A stretch of 64,000 nt of DNA, from NCBI GenBank assembly GCA_014595895.1, contig JABUKB010000001.1, positions 1,178,001-1,242,000 of the forward strand. The letters are read 5' to 3'. The notes below the pieces were generated by a model. The model had not been told where the DNA came from. It did not search any database and was given only the letters and a program-made list of their open reading frames with translations. The position numbers and the translations under genes are program-made. Origin of the DNA: Lysinibacillus odysseyi (GTDB lineage: Bacteria; Bacillota; Bacilli; Bacillales_A; Planococcaceae). Shown piece by piece: positions 44,266 through 54,637 of the stretch (position 1 is its first letter; every line of letters begins with the position of its first letter).

Positions 44266-45078
44266 CTATTTTTTCTGATAAATTCTTTCAGTTTGGTTAA
44301 CAATGTTGTAATCATCAGCTAAAGGAGTAAACTGCAATGTTTCTTTATCTCCTAATCCTAAATAACCGTTTGGCGCTAGACTTTCGTGAAACAATCGATG
44401 TACCTGTATCTGTAAATCAGATGAAAAATAAATGAGCACATTTCGACAAATAATCACATCGAACTCTTGGAAGGATTGATCCGTCACAAGATTATGCTGT
44501 GCAAATGTAATGTTTTCAAGCAAACAAGGCTGAAAGTACGCATATTTTTCATCTGTTTTATAGTACTTGGAAAATGCTTCGCTACCACCAGAATGCAAAT
44601 AGTTTTTTGTGTAAGCCTGCATTTTATGAAGCGGGAAAGCCCCTTTTTGCGCCTTTTTTAATACATCTGCGTTCATATCTGTGGCATAAATAATCGAGCG
44701 TTCGATTAAACCTTCTTCTTTTAATACGATAGCCATGGAATATACTTCTTCGCCCGTAGCACAGCCGGCATGCCAAATACGAATTCTTGGCAACTGGCGT
44801 AGCTTCGGAATGACTTCTTCTCTAAACGCCTGAAAGAATGTCGGATTGCGGAACATCTCTGTGACATTGATTGAAAAATCATTGAGTAACATGCGTAAAA
44901 ATTCTTCATCATGAATGACTAGCTCGGTTAAACGGGATACAGTCGAGATATTACTTATGCGCATTCGATGCAACACACGTCGCATAATGGACTGTTGATT
45001 ATACTGGCGAAAATCATAGCCTGACACGGCATATATTGCATCTAATAGTAGTTGAAGTTCTAATTTTTTTCTAACCAT
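44266..45078 (-). CDS. rsbM: CheR-type methyltransferase (RsbM-like)
   Basis: 270 residues. An N-terminal CheR helical domain (about 1-75) is followed by the SAM-binding domain with IWHAGCATGEEVYSMAI, YATDMNADVLKKA and FDVIICRNVLIYF. Its start overlaps the end of the hybrid kinase gene by 8 bases, so the two are co-translated. In Bacillus cereus RsbM methylates RsbK and damps the sigma-B response. The same pairing here supports that function over chemotaxis. Confidence 0.85.
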   Translation of the reverse strand: MVRKKLELQLLLDAIYAVSGYDFRQYNQQSIMRRVLHRMRISNISTVSRLTELVIHDEEFLRMLLNDFSINVTEMFRNPTFFQAFREEVIPKLRQLPRIRIWHAGCATGEEVYSMAIVLKEEGLIERSIIYATDMNADVLKKAQKGAFPLHKMQAYTKNYLHSGGSEAFSKYYKTDEKYAYFQPCLLENITFAQHNLVTDQSFQEFDVIICRNVLIYFSSDLQIQVHRLFHESLAPNGYLGLGDKETLQFTPLADDYNIVNQTERIYQKK

Positions 45079-47764
45079 TTCTTGAATGTTCCTTATCAGT
45101 TAACCAAACAGATAAAACAGAAAATAGCTGATCTAAGTTGAGCGGCTTACTGATATAATCAGAAGCCCCGACAGCAATCGCGCGGTCGCGGTCTTGCTTC
45201 ATCGCTTTTGCTGTTAAAGCGATAATTGGTAAGTCTACTAATTTTAAATCTTTTCTAATGTGTTCCATTGTTTCATACCCATCCATTTCAGGCATCATGA
45301 TATCCATTAGGACAACATCTACTGGCTGCTGGGATTGTAAAATTTCTAAGCATTGTAAACCATTTGATGCTTCTATCGTAATGGCACCCTTTTGCCCAAG
45401 TGCTTGTTTTAATGCATATATATTTCGATGGTCATCATCGACCACCAGTACATGCTTATTGTTAAACATGTGTGACATATTAGTTTGCTCGATTTGGCCT
45501 GCTGTTTCAGCTTGTTGGTTTGGCGCTGGCAGTTGTGTCATTCCTTTTAGTACGCCATTTGGAAGACTCGGTAAATATAAGGTGAATGAACTGCCTTCAC
45601 CCTCTATACTTTCTACTGTAATCCAGCCACCTAGTATTTTCGAAAATTCACGACAAATTGATAAACCGAGACCTGTACCGCCATATTTTCTAACTGTAGC
45701 GCCGTCAGCTTGCTGGAATGTTTCGAAAATCAGATCTTGTTTTTCTTTCGGAATACCAATGCCTGTATCCTTTACGCTAATTGCTAACCAGGTATCGCTA
45801 TAATTTTTCATCTTCGAAGTTACGTTTGCTGGATCAATAATCACTTGCACCTGACCATGCTCTGTAAACTTCATCGCATTAGACAGCAAATTATTTAAAA
45901 TTTGCTGAAGACGCTTAATGTCCGTATAGAAAACAGCATCTAACTGTTCAGATACCTGAATATTTAGGTCCAGCCCTTTTTGCTGCGCAACCGGCATAAA
46001 CATACGTTCTACATACTGTGGTAACTCATAAATATCCATCTCATTAAACCAAACTTCCATTTTTCCAGCTTCCACTTTAGATAAATCTAAAATATCATTA
46101 ATTAACGCTAATAAATCTTTGCCAGATGTATGAATAACATTTGCATATTCAACTTCATCTTCTGTTAAACGCTTTTCACCGTTTTCCGCTAACATTTCAG
46201 ATAAGATTAAAATACTGTTCAGCGGTGTACGTAGCTCATGTGACATATTCGCTAAAAACTCTGATTTGTAGTTTGAGCTTTGTAGCAATTCCTCGGCACT
46301 TTGCTCCAGTTCCTTTTGCGTCTTTTGCAACTCAATCGATTTTTGCTCTGCATAACGTGTACGTTCTTCTAGTTTTTCATTAATCGTTGTTAATTCTTCT
46401 GTCTGCATCTGCAATTCTTCTGACTGTGTTTGTAGTTCCTCTGCTTGAACCTGTAACTCCTCTGTCATTACTTGCGATTCATTTAGAAGACGGATGATTT
46501 CCATGCGACCTAAAATGTTATCAATCGTAAGACCGAGATTATCTACTACTTCTTCTATTAATACTTCTTCATGTGGTGTAAAGTCATTGAACGTCGCAAT
46601 CTCTAATACAGCAATCGTTTCGTGTTCAAATAATACAGGAATCAATACACCATTTTTCAACGGTACATTCCCGATAGATGTTTCTAAAAATTGGATATTT
46701 TCATATTTTAACGTTCGCTTTTCAAGCACACACTGACCGATAAGACCTTCTCCCTTACGGAAAGATAAAAGACTAGTGTCCTCACTCTTTTCCGCATATA
46801 CAGCCACTTTATTAAACTGTGCTTTGTCTTCTTGATTCTGAATATAAAAAGCACCATAGGCTGAATCCGTACGAGCTACAAGTGAACTTAACAGTACTTT
46901 ACCAAGTTCTTCCATAGAGGAAATTCCTTGATAGGAAGTCACTACTTCAGCTAAGTTTTTTTGTAGCCATTCGCGTTTTTCAAGTGATTCAAGTAAAGCA
47001 TTCGTTGTCTCAACAAGATCACGTACTTCATCGTTTGTTCCTGCTTTTATCCGTTTCGAAAGATCTCCACTTGAATGAATAATTTCAGACGTCGTCTCCG
47101 TTACTTCGGTGATCGACCCCACAATTCTACGCGAAATAGTAGAAGCAATCGTAATAGCAATCAACGCAATAAAGGCAATCCCTAAAAATAAAGCAATCGT
47201 CAATTCTTTATTGACATTATCTAATGCTTGTAACTGTTCTTGAATAGCCTGGTTTTCCCCTGTGCGGAAAGCAGTAAATTGTGCTTGTAAATCCGTCATC
47301 GCTACACTGCTTTGTTTACTATTAAAAATAGCAATCATTTGCTCCGTAGCTTCTGCTTCTAACAATTCAATAAGTGGTGCACCCACTTGGGTAATCCAAG
47401 AATCAATACTATCGTATATGACGGGTAAGTTATGCCGCCCTTCTGAATAATTACCCGCGATGTTTTCTAACTCATGATATTTTGATTCCCATGTAGCAAG
47501 ACCTTGATAATAAGGTTCTAAAAATGCTTCATCTTCTGTAATCATATAGCGATGAAGAGCAGATTCCATTCCTAAAATTTGTCTTTCTAGGTTATTCGAC
47601 ATCACACGCATATTGGTATCATAAGTAATGAGGCTATTACGCTCTTGCTGTAATCCTGTAACACGCTCATTTATCACGATACCTGCTACTATTAAACAAC
47701 AAATAATTACAATATAGCCGATGATGATTTTAAATCGAATTCCTATTCTTTGTTGTTTGAACAT
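45071..47764 (-). CDS. rsbK: Hybrid sensor histidine kinase (RsbK-like)
   Basis: 897 residues: membrane helix about 12-31, CHASE3 extracytoplasmic domain about 35-185, second helix about 190-212, HAMP about 215-265, GAF about 285-430, a Glu/Gln-rich coiled coil about 435-510, HisKA with SHELRTPLNS, HATPase with NNLLSNAMKF and DTGIGIP and GGTGLGLSI, and a C-terminal receiver with VVLMDIMMPEMDGYE. The order matches B. cereus RsbK, the multi-input kinase for sigma-B. GAGGGAAGG precedes the ATG. The coiled coil (LQVQAEELQTQSEELQMQTE) probably holds the methylation targets of RsbM. Confidence 0.85.
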   Translation of the reverse strand: MFKQQRIGIRFKIIIGYIVIICCLIVAGIVINERVTGLQQERNSLITYDTNMRVMSNNLERQILGMESALHRYMITEDEAFLEPYYQGLATWESKYHELENIAGNYSEGRHNLPVIYDSIDSWITQVGAPLIELLEAEATEQMIAIFNSKQSSVAMTDLQAQFTAFRTGENQAIQEQLQALDNVNKELTIALFLGIAFIALIAITIASTISRRIVGSITEVTETTSEIIHSSGDLSKRIKAGTNDEVRDLVETTNALLESLEKREWLQKNLAEVVTSYQGISSMEELGKVLLSSLVARTDSAYGAFYIQNQEDKAQFNKVAVYAEKSEDTSLLSFRKGEGLIGQCVLEKRTLKYENIQFLETSIGNVPLKNGVLIPVLFEHETIAVLEIATFNDFTPHEEVLIEEVVDNLGLTIDNILGRMEIIRLLNESQVMTEELQVQAEELQTQSEELQMQTEELTTINEKLEERTRYAEQKSIELQKTQKELEQSAEELLQSSNYKSEFLANMSHELRTPLNSILILSEMLAENGEKRLTEDEVEYANVIHTSGKDLLALINDILDLSKVEAGKMEVWFNEMDIYELPQYVERMFMPVAQQKGLDLNIQVSEQLDAVFYTDIKRLQQILNNLLSNAMKFTEHGQVQVIIDPANVTSKMKNYSDTWLAISVKDTGIGIPKEKQDLIFETFQQADGATVRKYGGTGLGLSICREFSKILGGWITVESIEGEGSSFTLYLPSLPNGVLKGMTQLPAPNQQAETAGQIEQTNMSHMFNNKHVLVVDDDHRNIYALKQALGQKGAITIEASNGLQCLEILQSQQPVDVVLMDIMMPEMDGYETMEHIRKDLKLVDLPIIALTAKAMKQDRDRAIAVGASDYISKPLNLDQLFSVLSVWLTDKEHSRNG

Positions 47765-48131
47765 ATGACGAACCTTCCCTCTTTTTTAAACTTACCTTCT
47801 ATCTATATTACAAAACTTTTACAAGAAATGCTTCTAATATACCTTCACGTTTTATAGGAACTAAATTTACTAGTACCGAATAATAGTTTATCCTATCTTC
47901 TCTATTATAAACGTAGCGAAACTGATAAAAACATAAAAATCTCTTATTATCTATTTCTTTGTTAGAAAATAAGACGTTTTTTAATTATTGACAAACAACT
48001 TAGCACAGCTTTCCATTTTTCTATATTAACATCTGTATTCATACTGGACAAATGTAAATTTTAACCCTGAATGATAGATTGCATGTATGATGTTATCTCC
48101 TCTGCAGGTTTTCCTATAAGAATCTACATGC
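47765..48131. other. Gene-free region upstream of rsbK
   Basis: AT-rich promoter DNA of the rsbK-rsbM operon. No gene or repeat recognised. Confidence 0.4.
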
Positions 48132-48170
48132 AAAAAAGTTGACTCATGCGTGACCATGAATCAACTTTTT
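48132..48170 (-). terminator. Terminator of the DUF3817-MFS gene
   Basis: AAAAAGTTGA-T/C-TCATG / CATGA-TCAACTTTTT stem with T-rich tail on the minus strand. Confidence 0.75.
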
Positions 48171-49637
48171 CTATCTTACTTCTTCGCTTTTAAGAAATTG
48201 GTGGTTTTGCAAAATGCTGATAAAGATGAAGAAACTAAAACCGATCAAGACACAACCCGTAAATAGGAAGCCAACTGTCAAATCTAATCCCAGTATGCCA
48301 AGTACAGACGAGCCAGCTACAACACCTAATGAGAAAAAGGCATAGAAGTAACCGTATGCTTTGCCTCGTGTCTCTTTTGTTGTAGATTCAACCAGGAGCG
48401 CATTGACTGATGGGAATAGGAAGGCAAACCCAATACCGTATAATGCGAGCGTACCGTACAGTATCAGCTGCGTGCTGGATTGACCGATTAAGATTTGACT
48501 GACTCCCAACGTCATAACCCCAAAACAGAAAGTCACCTGAGCACTTACTCTATCAAAAATCCGCTTCAATGGCGATACAAAAACAATTACCGCAATAATG
48601 CCAAAAACACTCATCAATGTACCTGATAAACGAGAACTATAACCTAGCTCTTCCACATAGATCGGCAGCAAATAAGCTAGCACTCCTTGGGAGAACATTA
48701 AAAAGAAAGCCCCGCCGTATGCTTTCCATACCCCTGCATTCCAGTCTAGCCTCACAACCTGCTTTACTTTTTCCTGTTTTACTTCATTTGTACTGCGCAG
48801 GAACATCACCATTGCTACAATCAAAATAAAGCCGAAGCATGCTACTAAACCAAGCACATTTGGCACGGTAGTTTGATTGGCCAAAATACCGCTTGTGGCA
48901 GGACCGATAATGGCTGCAATCCCAACAAATGACCCCGTAATCGCGCCGCCGCTTCCCTGTTCTGTTTCTTTCCGCGTATTTGCTAGCAGCGTAAAGGCAG
49001 CAGGTGTAATGAATCCACTGCAAAAACCGTGGATACAGCGCACAATCAGCAGCATCTCAGGCCCTTCCACAAATTGATAGCTAATCAGCGCCAATACAGT
49101 GGTTGCTAGACCAATAATCAGCATATTAAACGAGCCGATTCTGTCTGTGAAAATGCCCGAAAAAATGTTGCCAAATGTATTGGTAAATGAATACAGACCA
49201 ACGACAATCCCTGCAATAAACGTTGTTGCACCAACAGAGAGTGCATATGTACTCATAACCGGTAACTGAGCAAATAAATCGATAAAGGCAAAAAATACGA
49301 TTAAATAAACAATCCATACCTTTTCAAATGGCTGTACTGGATAACAATCCATTATTTTTTTCAATTGCCGATCCAATATAAAGTTACCGAATGGAATGAA
49401 AGCCGCTGCTAAACTAGCAATCGACCAGCGAAACGCCCATCGGACACGTAGCTGAGCAAATAAAATAGTTCCAACATATAGCATAAAGATACCGCCATGT
49501 AGCATCCCATTTATGGTAACGGCTATATCGATACCCCAATTATATTTCAGTGGCATGGCAATCAAGAGTAAGGCAATAAGAGAAATGCCATCCAACAACC
49601 CCATAAAACGAACAAATTGTATTGGGTGTTTCTTCAT
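48171..49637 (-). CDS. DUF3817-MFS transporter fusion
   Basis: 488 residues. Residues about 5-95 are a complete DUF3817 domain (FVRFMGLLDGISLIALLLIA, MPLKYNWG, MLHGGIFMLYV, FIPFGNFILDRQL) with three membrane segments. Residues about 105-485 are a twelve-segment MFS domain with GNIFSGIFTDRIGS as the loop 2-3 motif and RCIHGFCSGFI. DUF3817 is usually a separate small protein. There is no stop or shift at the junction, so this is a true fusion of about 15 segments. GGAGGT precedes the ATG. Substrate unknown. Confidence 0.82.
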   Translation of the reverse strand: MKKHPIQFVRFMGLLDGISLIALLLIAMPLKYNWGIDIAVTINGMLHGGIFMLYVGTILFAQLRVRWAFRWSIASLAAAFIPFGNFILDRQLKKIMDCYPVQPFEKVWIVYLIVFFAFIDLFAQLPVMSTYALSVGATTFIAGIVVGLYSFTNTFGNIFSGIFTDRIGSFNMLIIGLATTVLALISYQFVEGPEMLLIVRCIHGFCSGFITPAAFTLLANTRKETEQGSGGAITGSFVGIAAIIGPATSGILANQTTVPNVLGLVACFGFILIVAMVMFLRSTNEVKQEKVKQVVRLDWNAGVWKAYGGAFFLMFSQGVLAYLLPIYVEELGYSSRLSGTLMSVFGIIAVIVFVSPLKRIFDRVSAQVTFCFGVMTLGVSQILIGQSSTQLILYGTLALYGIGFAFLFPSVNALLVESTTKETRGKAYGYFYAFFSLGVVAGSSVLGILGLDLTVGFLFTGCVLIGFSFFIFISILQNHQFLKSEEVR

Positions 49638-49869
49638 TCAACTACCTCCAACCAAGAATCACGTAAGTCATATTCATCTCTTTTCTATTATTTAGTATAC
49701 ATGATTTATAGAGTCTTGATGCTGTTGTAGCTTGAAAGTAATCAAAAAGAAGAGGGTTTTCTGTTTCAAAAATAGACACATTTAGCGCCTGGCTTCAGAA
49801 CAAATCAATCTGCACCTCTCGCCTCAGCTTCTGTTGGTTTGCAAATAGCACTTGCAACCCCTGGACAAA

Positions 49870-49902
49870 AGAAAAAGCCCTACACAGCCGAAGCCATGTA
49901 GA
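49870..49902 (-). terminator. Terminator of the chemoreceptor gene
   Basis: Minus-strand CTACATGGC / GCTGTGTAG stem closed by a UUCG tetraloop and followed by GGCTTTTTC. Confidence 0.75.
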
Positions 49903-49963
49903 ACATTTTTTTGCTATGAAACGGTAAGGAATAATGATTATTCACGTCCAATGTTATCTATTG

Positions 49964-51937
49964 CTAATATCTAAATTTGGAAATGGCAAATTTCAGCTCT
50001 TCTGCCATGGAGGAAAGGTCTTCTGCCGATTGAGATATCTCTTCCATAGCTGCTATCTGTTCTTCCGCAGATGCTGCGACTTCTTCCGATGTTGCGGCGT
50101 TTCCTTGTGCTGCAATGACTACATCATTTGCAATAGCCATAATTTCCTGGATGGCAGCTGACATTTCTTGAACAGTTGCTGAAACATCCTCCATCTGCGG
50201 AGTGATTTCCTTCGTTCCCTCAATAATCTGGCTGAATTTTTCAATTGCTTCGTTGGAAACTTTTACTCCGGCCTGGACATCATCTGTCACACGAACCATC
50301 GTTTGTACAGTACTTTCTGTATCTTTTTGGATTCTATTTACGATTTTATGGATTTCTTGTGCAGAGGTTTGAGATTGTTCGGCAAGTTTCCGTACTTCAT
50401 CCGCCACAACTGCAAATCCTTTGCCGTGCTCACCAGCTCTAGCTGCCTCGATTGCAGCATTTAAAGCAAGAAGATTCGTTTGATCGGCTATACCTGTGAT
50501 GACATTCAGTATGGAACTCACTTCTTTAGAGCTTTCATATAAAGATTGAATCATTGTATTTGATTCCATTACAGACTGATGGATGGACTCCATTTGGTTT
50601 ACTGTGTCCCTAACGGCTGTACCTCCCTCTTCTGCTTGTACCATAGTATGGCGGGATAATTCCGAAACTAACGTTGAATTATTCGCGATTCTCATTGCGC
50701 CCTCCGAAACTTCTTCTAACGCTTTCGCCGTAGTATCTACTCCAGTCTTTTGCTTATCGGCATTGCTTGCTACTTCTTGAATGGAAATTGCTACTTGCCC
50801 AGTGGCAGCGCTCGTTTCTTCAGCATTTGCTGATAATTCTTCTGCTGAAGATGCTACTTGTTCTGCGCTTTCTTCCACCTTGTGAACTAATCGTCGAAGG
50901 CTTTCCTGCATATCATTGAATGCATTTCCTAACTGGCCAATGGCATCGTTGGATTTCACAATAATTTGCTCTGTTAAATCTCCTTGACTAATCGTAACTG
51001 CTTTGTCTTTTAATACATTCAGAGGGACAATAATGGATCTAATGATGAAGAACACAGCCACCGCTCCAATAATAGTAGCACTTGCAATAACGAGCGTTGT
51101 TTTCAGGAAAATCGGTGCCGCGGCTTCTCCAATTTCAGCAGAAACGATTGAACCTAATAACTTCCAACCTGTCAATTCATTCGTTGCAAAAGCCATCATT
51201 TTCTCTTCACCGTTAAATACATAATCGATATGTCCTTGTTCCTGTCCATAAACCTCCTCATAAAACGAATCTTTCGCCTCCGTACCGCCTTCTATAGTAG
51301 GATGGGCAATATATTTTTTTTGGTTATCTAAAAGAACGGCATATCCTTTTTCACCGATTTCCACCTTGTTGATTAGTCCCTGTATATAACTAAGAGGTAT
51401 ATCGACCGCCACAACACCTGAGTGATCGCTTGTTGTCTGAGAAATAGTAATGGCCATTTCTTTGTCCGCAGTGATATGCGGTTCTGACACAATCACCTCT
51501 CCTTTGTTGCTCATCGCCTCTTTATACCAATCTGTTTCCCGTGGGTCGTAATTTGAAGGGGTTGTTATTATAGGCGCTTGAATAAATTCGCCATTGTTCG
51601 TTCCTAAGTAAATAGTTTTAGCTTCTGAATGCAATTGTACATACTGATTGAAATCCTCTTTTAATCGAAGACTTCCCTCTCCATTGTATAAATCTGATGT
51701 AATGCTATCGGAATAAATTTTAATATCATGCATCTTAGGTTCTATCAAATTATCGATAGAAGAGTTTAATACATTGATTGTTTGGGAAAAGCCTTTCAAC
51801 ATTTCGTTTTCTACTGCATTTTTCGCTGATGAATAAGCTAAAATTCCGGTAATCAGTGCGGGAATAATTAATACGATTGAAAAAGTAATGATTAATTTTG
51901 CTTTGATATTATTTAATTTTCTGAAAATTATATTCAT
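49964..51937 (-). CDS. Methyl-accepting chemotaxis protein with dCache domain
   Basis: 657 residues: membrane helix about 15-37, dCache_1 sensor about 40-280 ([10 protein letters not shown] and [11 protein letters not shown] are typical; the first motif often contacts amino or carboxylic acids), second helix about 285-305, HAMP, then the signalling hairpin with tip [20 protein letters not shown] and [20 protein letters not shown]. It is a transmembrane attractant receptor feeding CheA. AAAGGGAAAGAGGG precedes the ATG. TAGGG-type motifs upstream link it to the neighbouring two-component module. Confidence 0.88.
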   Translation of the reverse strand: MNIIFRKLNNIKAKLIITFSIVLIIPALITGILAYSSAKNAVENEMLKGFSQTINVLNSSIDNLIEPKMHDIKIYSDSITSDLYNGEGSLRLKEDFNQYVQLHSEAKTIYLGTNNGEFIQAPIITTPSNYDPRETDWYKEAMSNKGEVIVSEPHITADKEMAITISQTTSDHSGVVAVDIPLSYIQGLINKVEIGEKGYAVLLDNQKKYIAHPTIEGGTEAKDSFYEEVYGQEQGHIDYVFNGEEKMMAFATNELTGWKLLGSIVSAEIGEAAAPIFLKTTLVIASATIIGAVAVFFIIRSIIVPLNVLKDKAVTISQGDLTEQIIVKSNDAIGQLGNAFNDMQESLRRLVHKVEESAEQVASSAEELSANAEETSAATGQVAISIQEVASNADKQKTGVDTTAKALEEVSEGAMRIANNSTLVSELSRHTMVQAEEGGTAVRDTVNQMESIHQSVMESNTMIQSLYESSKEVSSILNVITGIADQTNLLALNAAIEAARAGEHGKGFAVVADEVRKLAEQSQTSAQEIHKIVNRIQKDTESTVQTMVRVTDDVQAGVKVSNEAIEKFSQIIEGTKEITPQMEDVSATVQEMSAAIQEIMAIANDVVIAAQGNAATSEEVAASAEEQIAAMEEISQSAEDLSSMAEELKFAISKFRY

Positions 51938-52014
51938 GAAATACCCTCTTTCCCTTTATATTTTTCTCGTTATCTATAGCTATCATTATTACAGCTTAAA
52001 ACAACTATTGGTAT

Positions 52015-52034
52015 CAGGGAAAACCCTAACAGGG
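52015..52034. promoter_or_regulatory. TAGGG/CCCTA motif cluster upstream of the MCP
   Basis: AGGG-AAAA-CCCT dyad (52016-52027) followed by ACAGGGA, about 80-100 bp before the MCP start. Similar to the sites at 52144 and 55446. Confidence 0.55.
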
Positions 52035-52143
52035 AATAGTAAAATAACCTACTTTTAGCAACAGGGCTTAAAATAAAGATTTTCATATTTTTTGCAATGC
52101 CACTATCTTTGCAAACATTTATCTACTTCAAAGCAATCTAAAA

Positions 52144-52162
52144 TATAGGGAAAACCCCTATA
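52144..52162. promoter_or_regulatory. Perfect palindrome TATAGGG-N5-CCCTATA
   Basis: Arms TATAGGG / CCCTATA around AAAAC, between the MCP and the divergent kinase-like gene, about 75-95 bp before the latter's start. Confidence 0.65.
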
Positions 52163-52237
52163 GATTATTACTATAATTTCAAGAGATAATGTAAACATGA
52201 AATGAAAATGACATGAGAGGTGGGAGTGTGTTTAGTG

Positions 52238-52978
52238 ATGAAGCGTCTGGATGACATTCAACCACTGATTCAAGATTATCGTTCTAAAATCAGCGCCAAT
52301 GAATCGGAATTAACAAATAAAATTTTAGATGACTATGAAGAACTCCTGCATTTGTTCAAACAAAAAAATGCTATGATTAATCATATTTGGGATTTCCATG
52401 AAAATGAAAAGTCCTTTTTAGCTAAATATACATTAGATCCGCTTGAACAAATTCTATATAGTTCTTTACTAGGAATCCGAACGCTAGACCGGGAAACTCA
52501 ATCAGACTCTACAAAAGAGTATTTAGCTTCACTGAAAAAAGAAATTGAAAAACAATTAGAGCAGTTGAAAAAAGCTTCCATTAGTTTATATCCAATATGT
52601 ATGCAAGATTTGGGTCCTTACGGGGCAATCAAATCTTTGTATGAACTCCTTAAAGAAGGAAACAAAATAGCGATTGACATTGATTTTAAAGGAACGCTTA
52701 AAAGGCAGCCTCATAAAATAGAGATTCACATATTTCGATTCAGTCAACATTTGATTCAAATTATCGATAACCTTAATGCTCTAACCTCATTAAGTATCTC
52801 TATTCAGGAAAAAGAGGATCAAATCATTTTAACATTTGAGGGGGAGAGTTTAGCAGAACAGCTAAATCGCTCTTCTAAATATCAGCTATTTAAAGAATTA
52901 GTAGACAGTATAGAAGACGTGGAAATTCTAGAGCAAAATGAATGTCAAATTAATTTGGTTCTGCAAACGAACAATTAG
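52238..52978 (+). CDS. Kinase-like protein without phospho-acceptor His (pseudo-DegS)
   Basis: 246 residues from the ATG at 52238, chosen for spacing to AGGTGGGAG. The GTG codons at 52220 and 52235 are alternatives. Cytoplasmic: a coiled N-terminus, then a helical hairpin at about 60-130 where DegS-type kinases have the H-box. In its place is HENEKSFLAKYTLDPLEQIL, which lacks the ELHD motif. The following SLYPICMQDLGPYGAIKSL matches the SLRPSTLDDLGFIPAV segment of the neighbouring true kinase. The HATPase part (about 140-245) has degraded N and G boxes. It probably binds partners rather than ATP. Confidence 0.6.
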   Translation: MKRLDDIQPLIQDYRSKISANESELTNKILDDYEELLHLFKQKNAMINHIWDFHENEKSFLAKYTLDPLEQILYSSLLGIRTLDRETQSDSTKEYLASLKKEIEKQLEQLKKASISLYPICMQDLGPYGAIKSLYELLKEGNKIAIDIDFKGTLKRQPHKIEIHIFRFSQHLIQIIDNLNALTSLSISIQEKEDQIILTFEGESLAEQLNRSSKYQLFKELVDSIEDVEILEQNECQINLVLQTNN

Positions 52979-53041
52979 ACAACACTAACCGAAAATCAAC
53001 TTGTATGCAAAGAGCCGTGCTCCTTCTTATCCAATAAAAAC

Positions 53042-53089
53042 AAAAAACTCCTTTGCAGAAGACATAGTGCAAAGTCTTCTGCAAAGGAG
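53042..53089 (-). terminator. Terminator of the MASE3 kinase gene (also convergent side)
   Basis: Perfect 16-bp stem CTCCTTTGCAGAAGAC / GTCTTCTGCAAAGGAG with T6 on the minus strand. Confidence 0.85.
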
Positions 53090-53096
53090 CAATATT

Positions 53097-54623
53097 TTAA
53101 GGGAATAATGAGTATTCCACTTTCTCATCCACATTTCTCGGGACAAAAATTTCGATCATCGTTCCCTCATTTACTTTAGAATGAAACTCGGCAGAACCAC
53201 CTACCCCTTCTGCTCGCTCCTTGATACTATATAAACCAATCCCTTTTCGCTTTGCATTTTTCAAATAATCCCCTATGCAAAAACCTACGCCATTGTCTTT
53301 GATCGCCAAATCTACTGAATCTTCCTGCATATGGAGGGAGACATGGACTTCGCTGGCTTTCGCGTATTTTGCGGTATTATTTAGCGCTTCTTGACAAATT
53401 CGATAGAGTGCTGTTTCAGTTTCTGGCTCTAGCCTTCCGACTGCCCCTTTTACTTCAAATTGAACTGAGATATTATGAATCTGTTTATATGTTTCAAGAT
53501 AGGATCTCACAGCTGGAATAAATCCTAAATCATCTAATGTACTTGGTCTTAATGAACGCGCAATTTCTTTTACTTCCTTCATTGCCTCTTGTGTCATCAT
53601 CTTTATGGTTTGCAGGCTTTCTTCATTCTTTTCTGCAGATTGCCCTTTATTTACCGTATTTAAAGTAACTAAAATACTAAATAAGGATTGTCCGATACTA
53701 TCATGCAATTCTCTAGATACACGCTTTCTTTCCTCTTCATGTGCTTCGAATACTTGTCTGGATAAGTTTTTTTCAGCCTCATATAACTTCAACTCTGCTT
53801 CCATTTGTTGCTTTTCTGCATTTTCTTTATCCGTTAGAATCTGCTGAATCTCGGGGAAATAAATGGATCGGTAAATATAAATAAATCCAATAAATTTAAA
53901 ACAATGCCCCAATAAATTTTCAATCGCATACACATGGGTATAGAGGGTGAAAAACAGTTCTCCCACCATTATGACAAACAAAGCGAAAATCATACGAAGC
54001 GAATCGATAGTTGGTTGCGACTCTTTTATATACCTTGTTAATAGTGTAATGAATGTAATAAAAAAAGTTGTACTGATCACATACTCAAGAGAAACTTTAA
54101 GACCTGTAACCCCTTGCTCATTCAGCAGGATGGGAAGTTGCTCTGGCAGGATAAGAATAACCGTTGTACAAATACTCACAAATAGGATGGTTACACTTAG
54201 ACCCCAACCGCGTTTAATAAATAGCAATTGGTTTGGTCTGAAGACAAACAATGCAACGCCCATACTTTCCACTAATCGTGCCACAATCCAAAGCGATGTG
54301 GCACGATTAGCAGAAAACTCATCATTCATAAAGGGCATTCCCCTATACGCGAAAGTATGTGCTAAATCAAAGCAGCCTACTGCAAGAAACACTAACCCAA
54401 TAAAATATTGAGATTTGATTCGGTGAGTCGAGTAAGTTACCCACGCCTGTACAAATAAAGAAAAAGAAACAAATATGCTAAACAGCTCAAGCAATGTATG
54501 AAGCAATAAAAAGTGTTTATCTACATTGATAGACATGTGTCCCAATTGAAAACGGAATAGCAGTAGTAATGCAAATATACAAAAGATGATAAATTTTACT
54601 TCCTGTTTCTTTAAGGCTGCCAT
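53097..54623 (-). CDS. MASE3-domain sensor histidine kinase (DegS/NarL type)
   Basis: 508 residues. The N-terminal MASE3 membrane domain (about 1-260, eight or nine segments, including FDLAHTFAYRGMPF and ARLVESMGVALFVFRPN) is followed by a coiled coil, HisKA_3 with the phospho-acceptor His in SRELHDSIGQSLFSI (about residue 310) and HATPase with EALNNTAKYAKA and DNGVGF. It phosphorylates the NarL-type regulator encoded 14 bases upstream in the same operon. AAGGGAG precedes the ATG. The MASE3 ligand is unknown. Confidence 0.88.
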   Translation of the reverse strand: MAALKKQEVKFIIFCIFALLLLFRFQLGHMSINVDKHFLLLHTLLELFSIFVSFSLFVQAWVTYSTHRIKSQYFIGLVFLAVGCFDLAHTFAYRGMPFMNDEFSANRATSLWIVARLVESMGVALFVFRPNQLLFIKRGWGLSVTILFVSICTTVILILPEQLPILLNEQGVTGLKVSLEYVISTTFFITFITLLTRYIKESQPTIDSLRMIFALFVIMVGELFFTLYTHVYAIENLLGHCFKFIGFIYIYRSIYFPEIQQILTDKENAEKQQMEAELKLYEAEKNLSRQVFEAHEEERKRVSRELHDSIGQSLFSILVTLNTVNKGQSAEKNEESLQTIKMMTQEAMKEVKEIARSLRPSTLDDLGFIPAVRSYLETYKQIHNISVQFEVKGAVGRLEPETETALYRICQEALNNTAKYAKASEVHVSLHMQEDSVDLAIKDNGVGFCIGDYLKNAKRKGIGLYSIKERAEGVGGSAEFHSKVNEGTMIEIFVPRNVDEKVEYSLFP

Positions 54624-54637
54624 TTTCTTATGCTCCC

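Noticed and set aside
45258-45803. 181-codon plus-strand ORF
   Set aside because: Antisense shadow of the hybrid kinase receiver and HATPase region.
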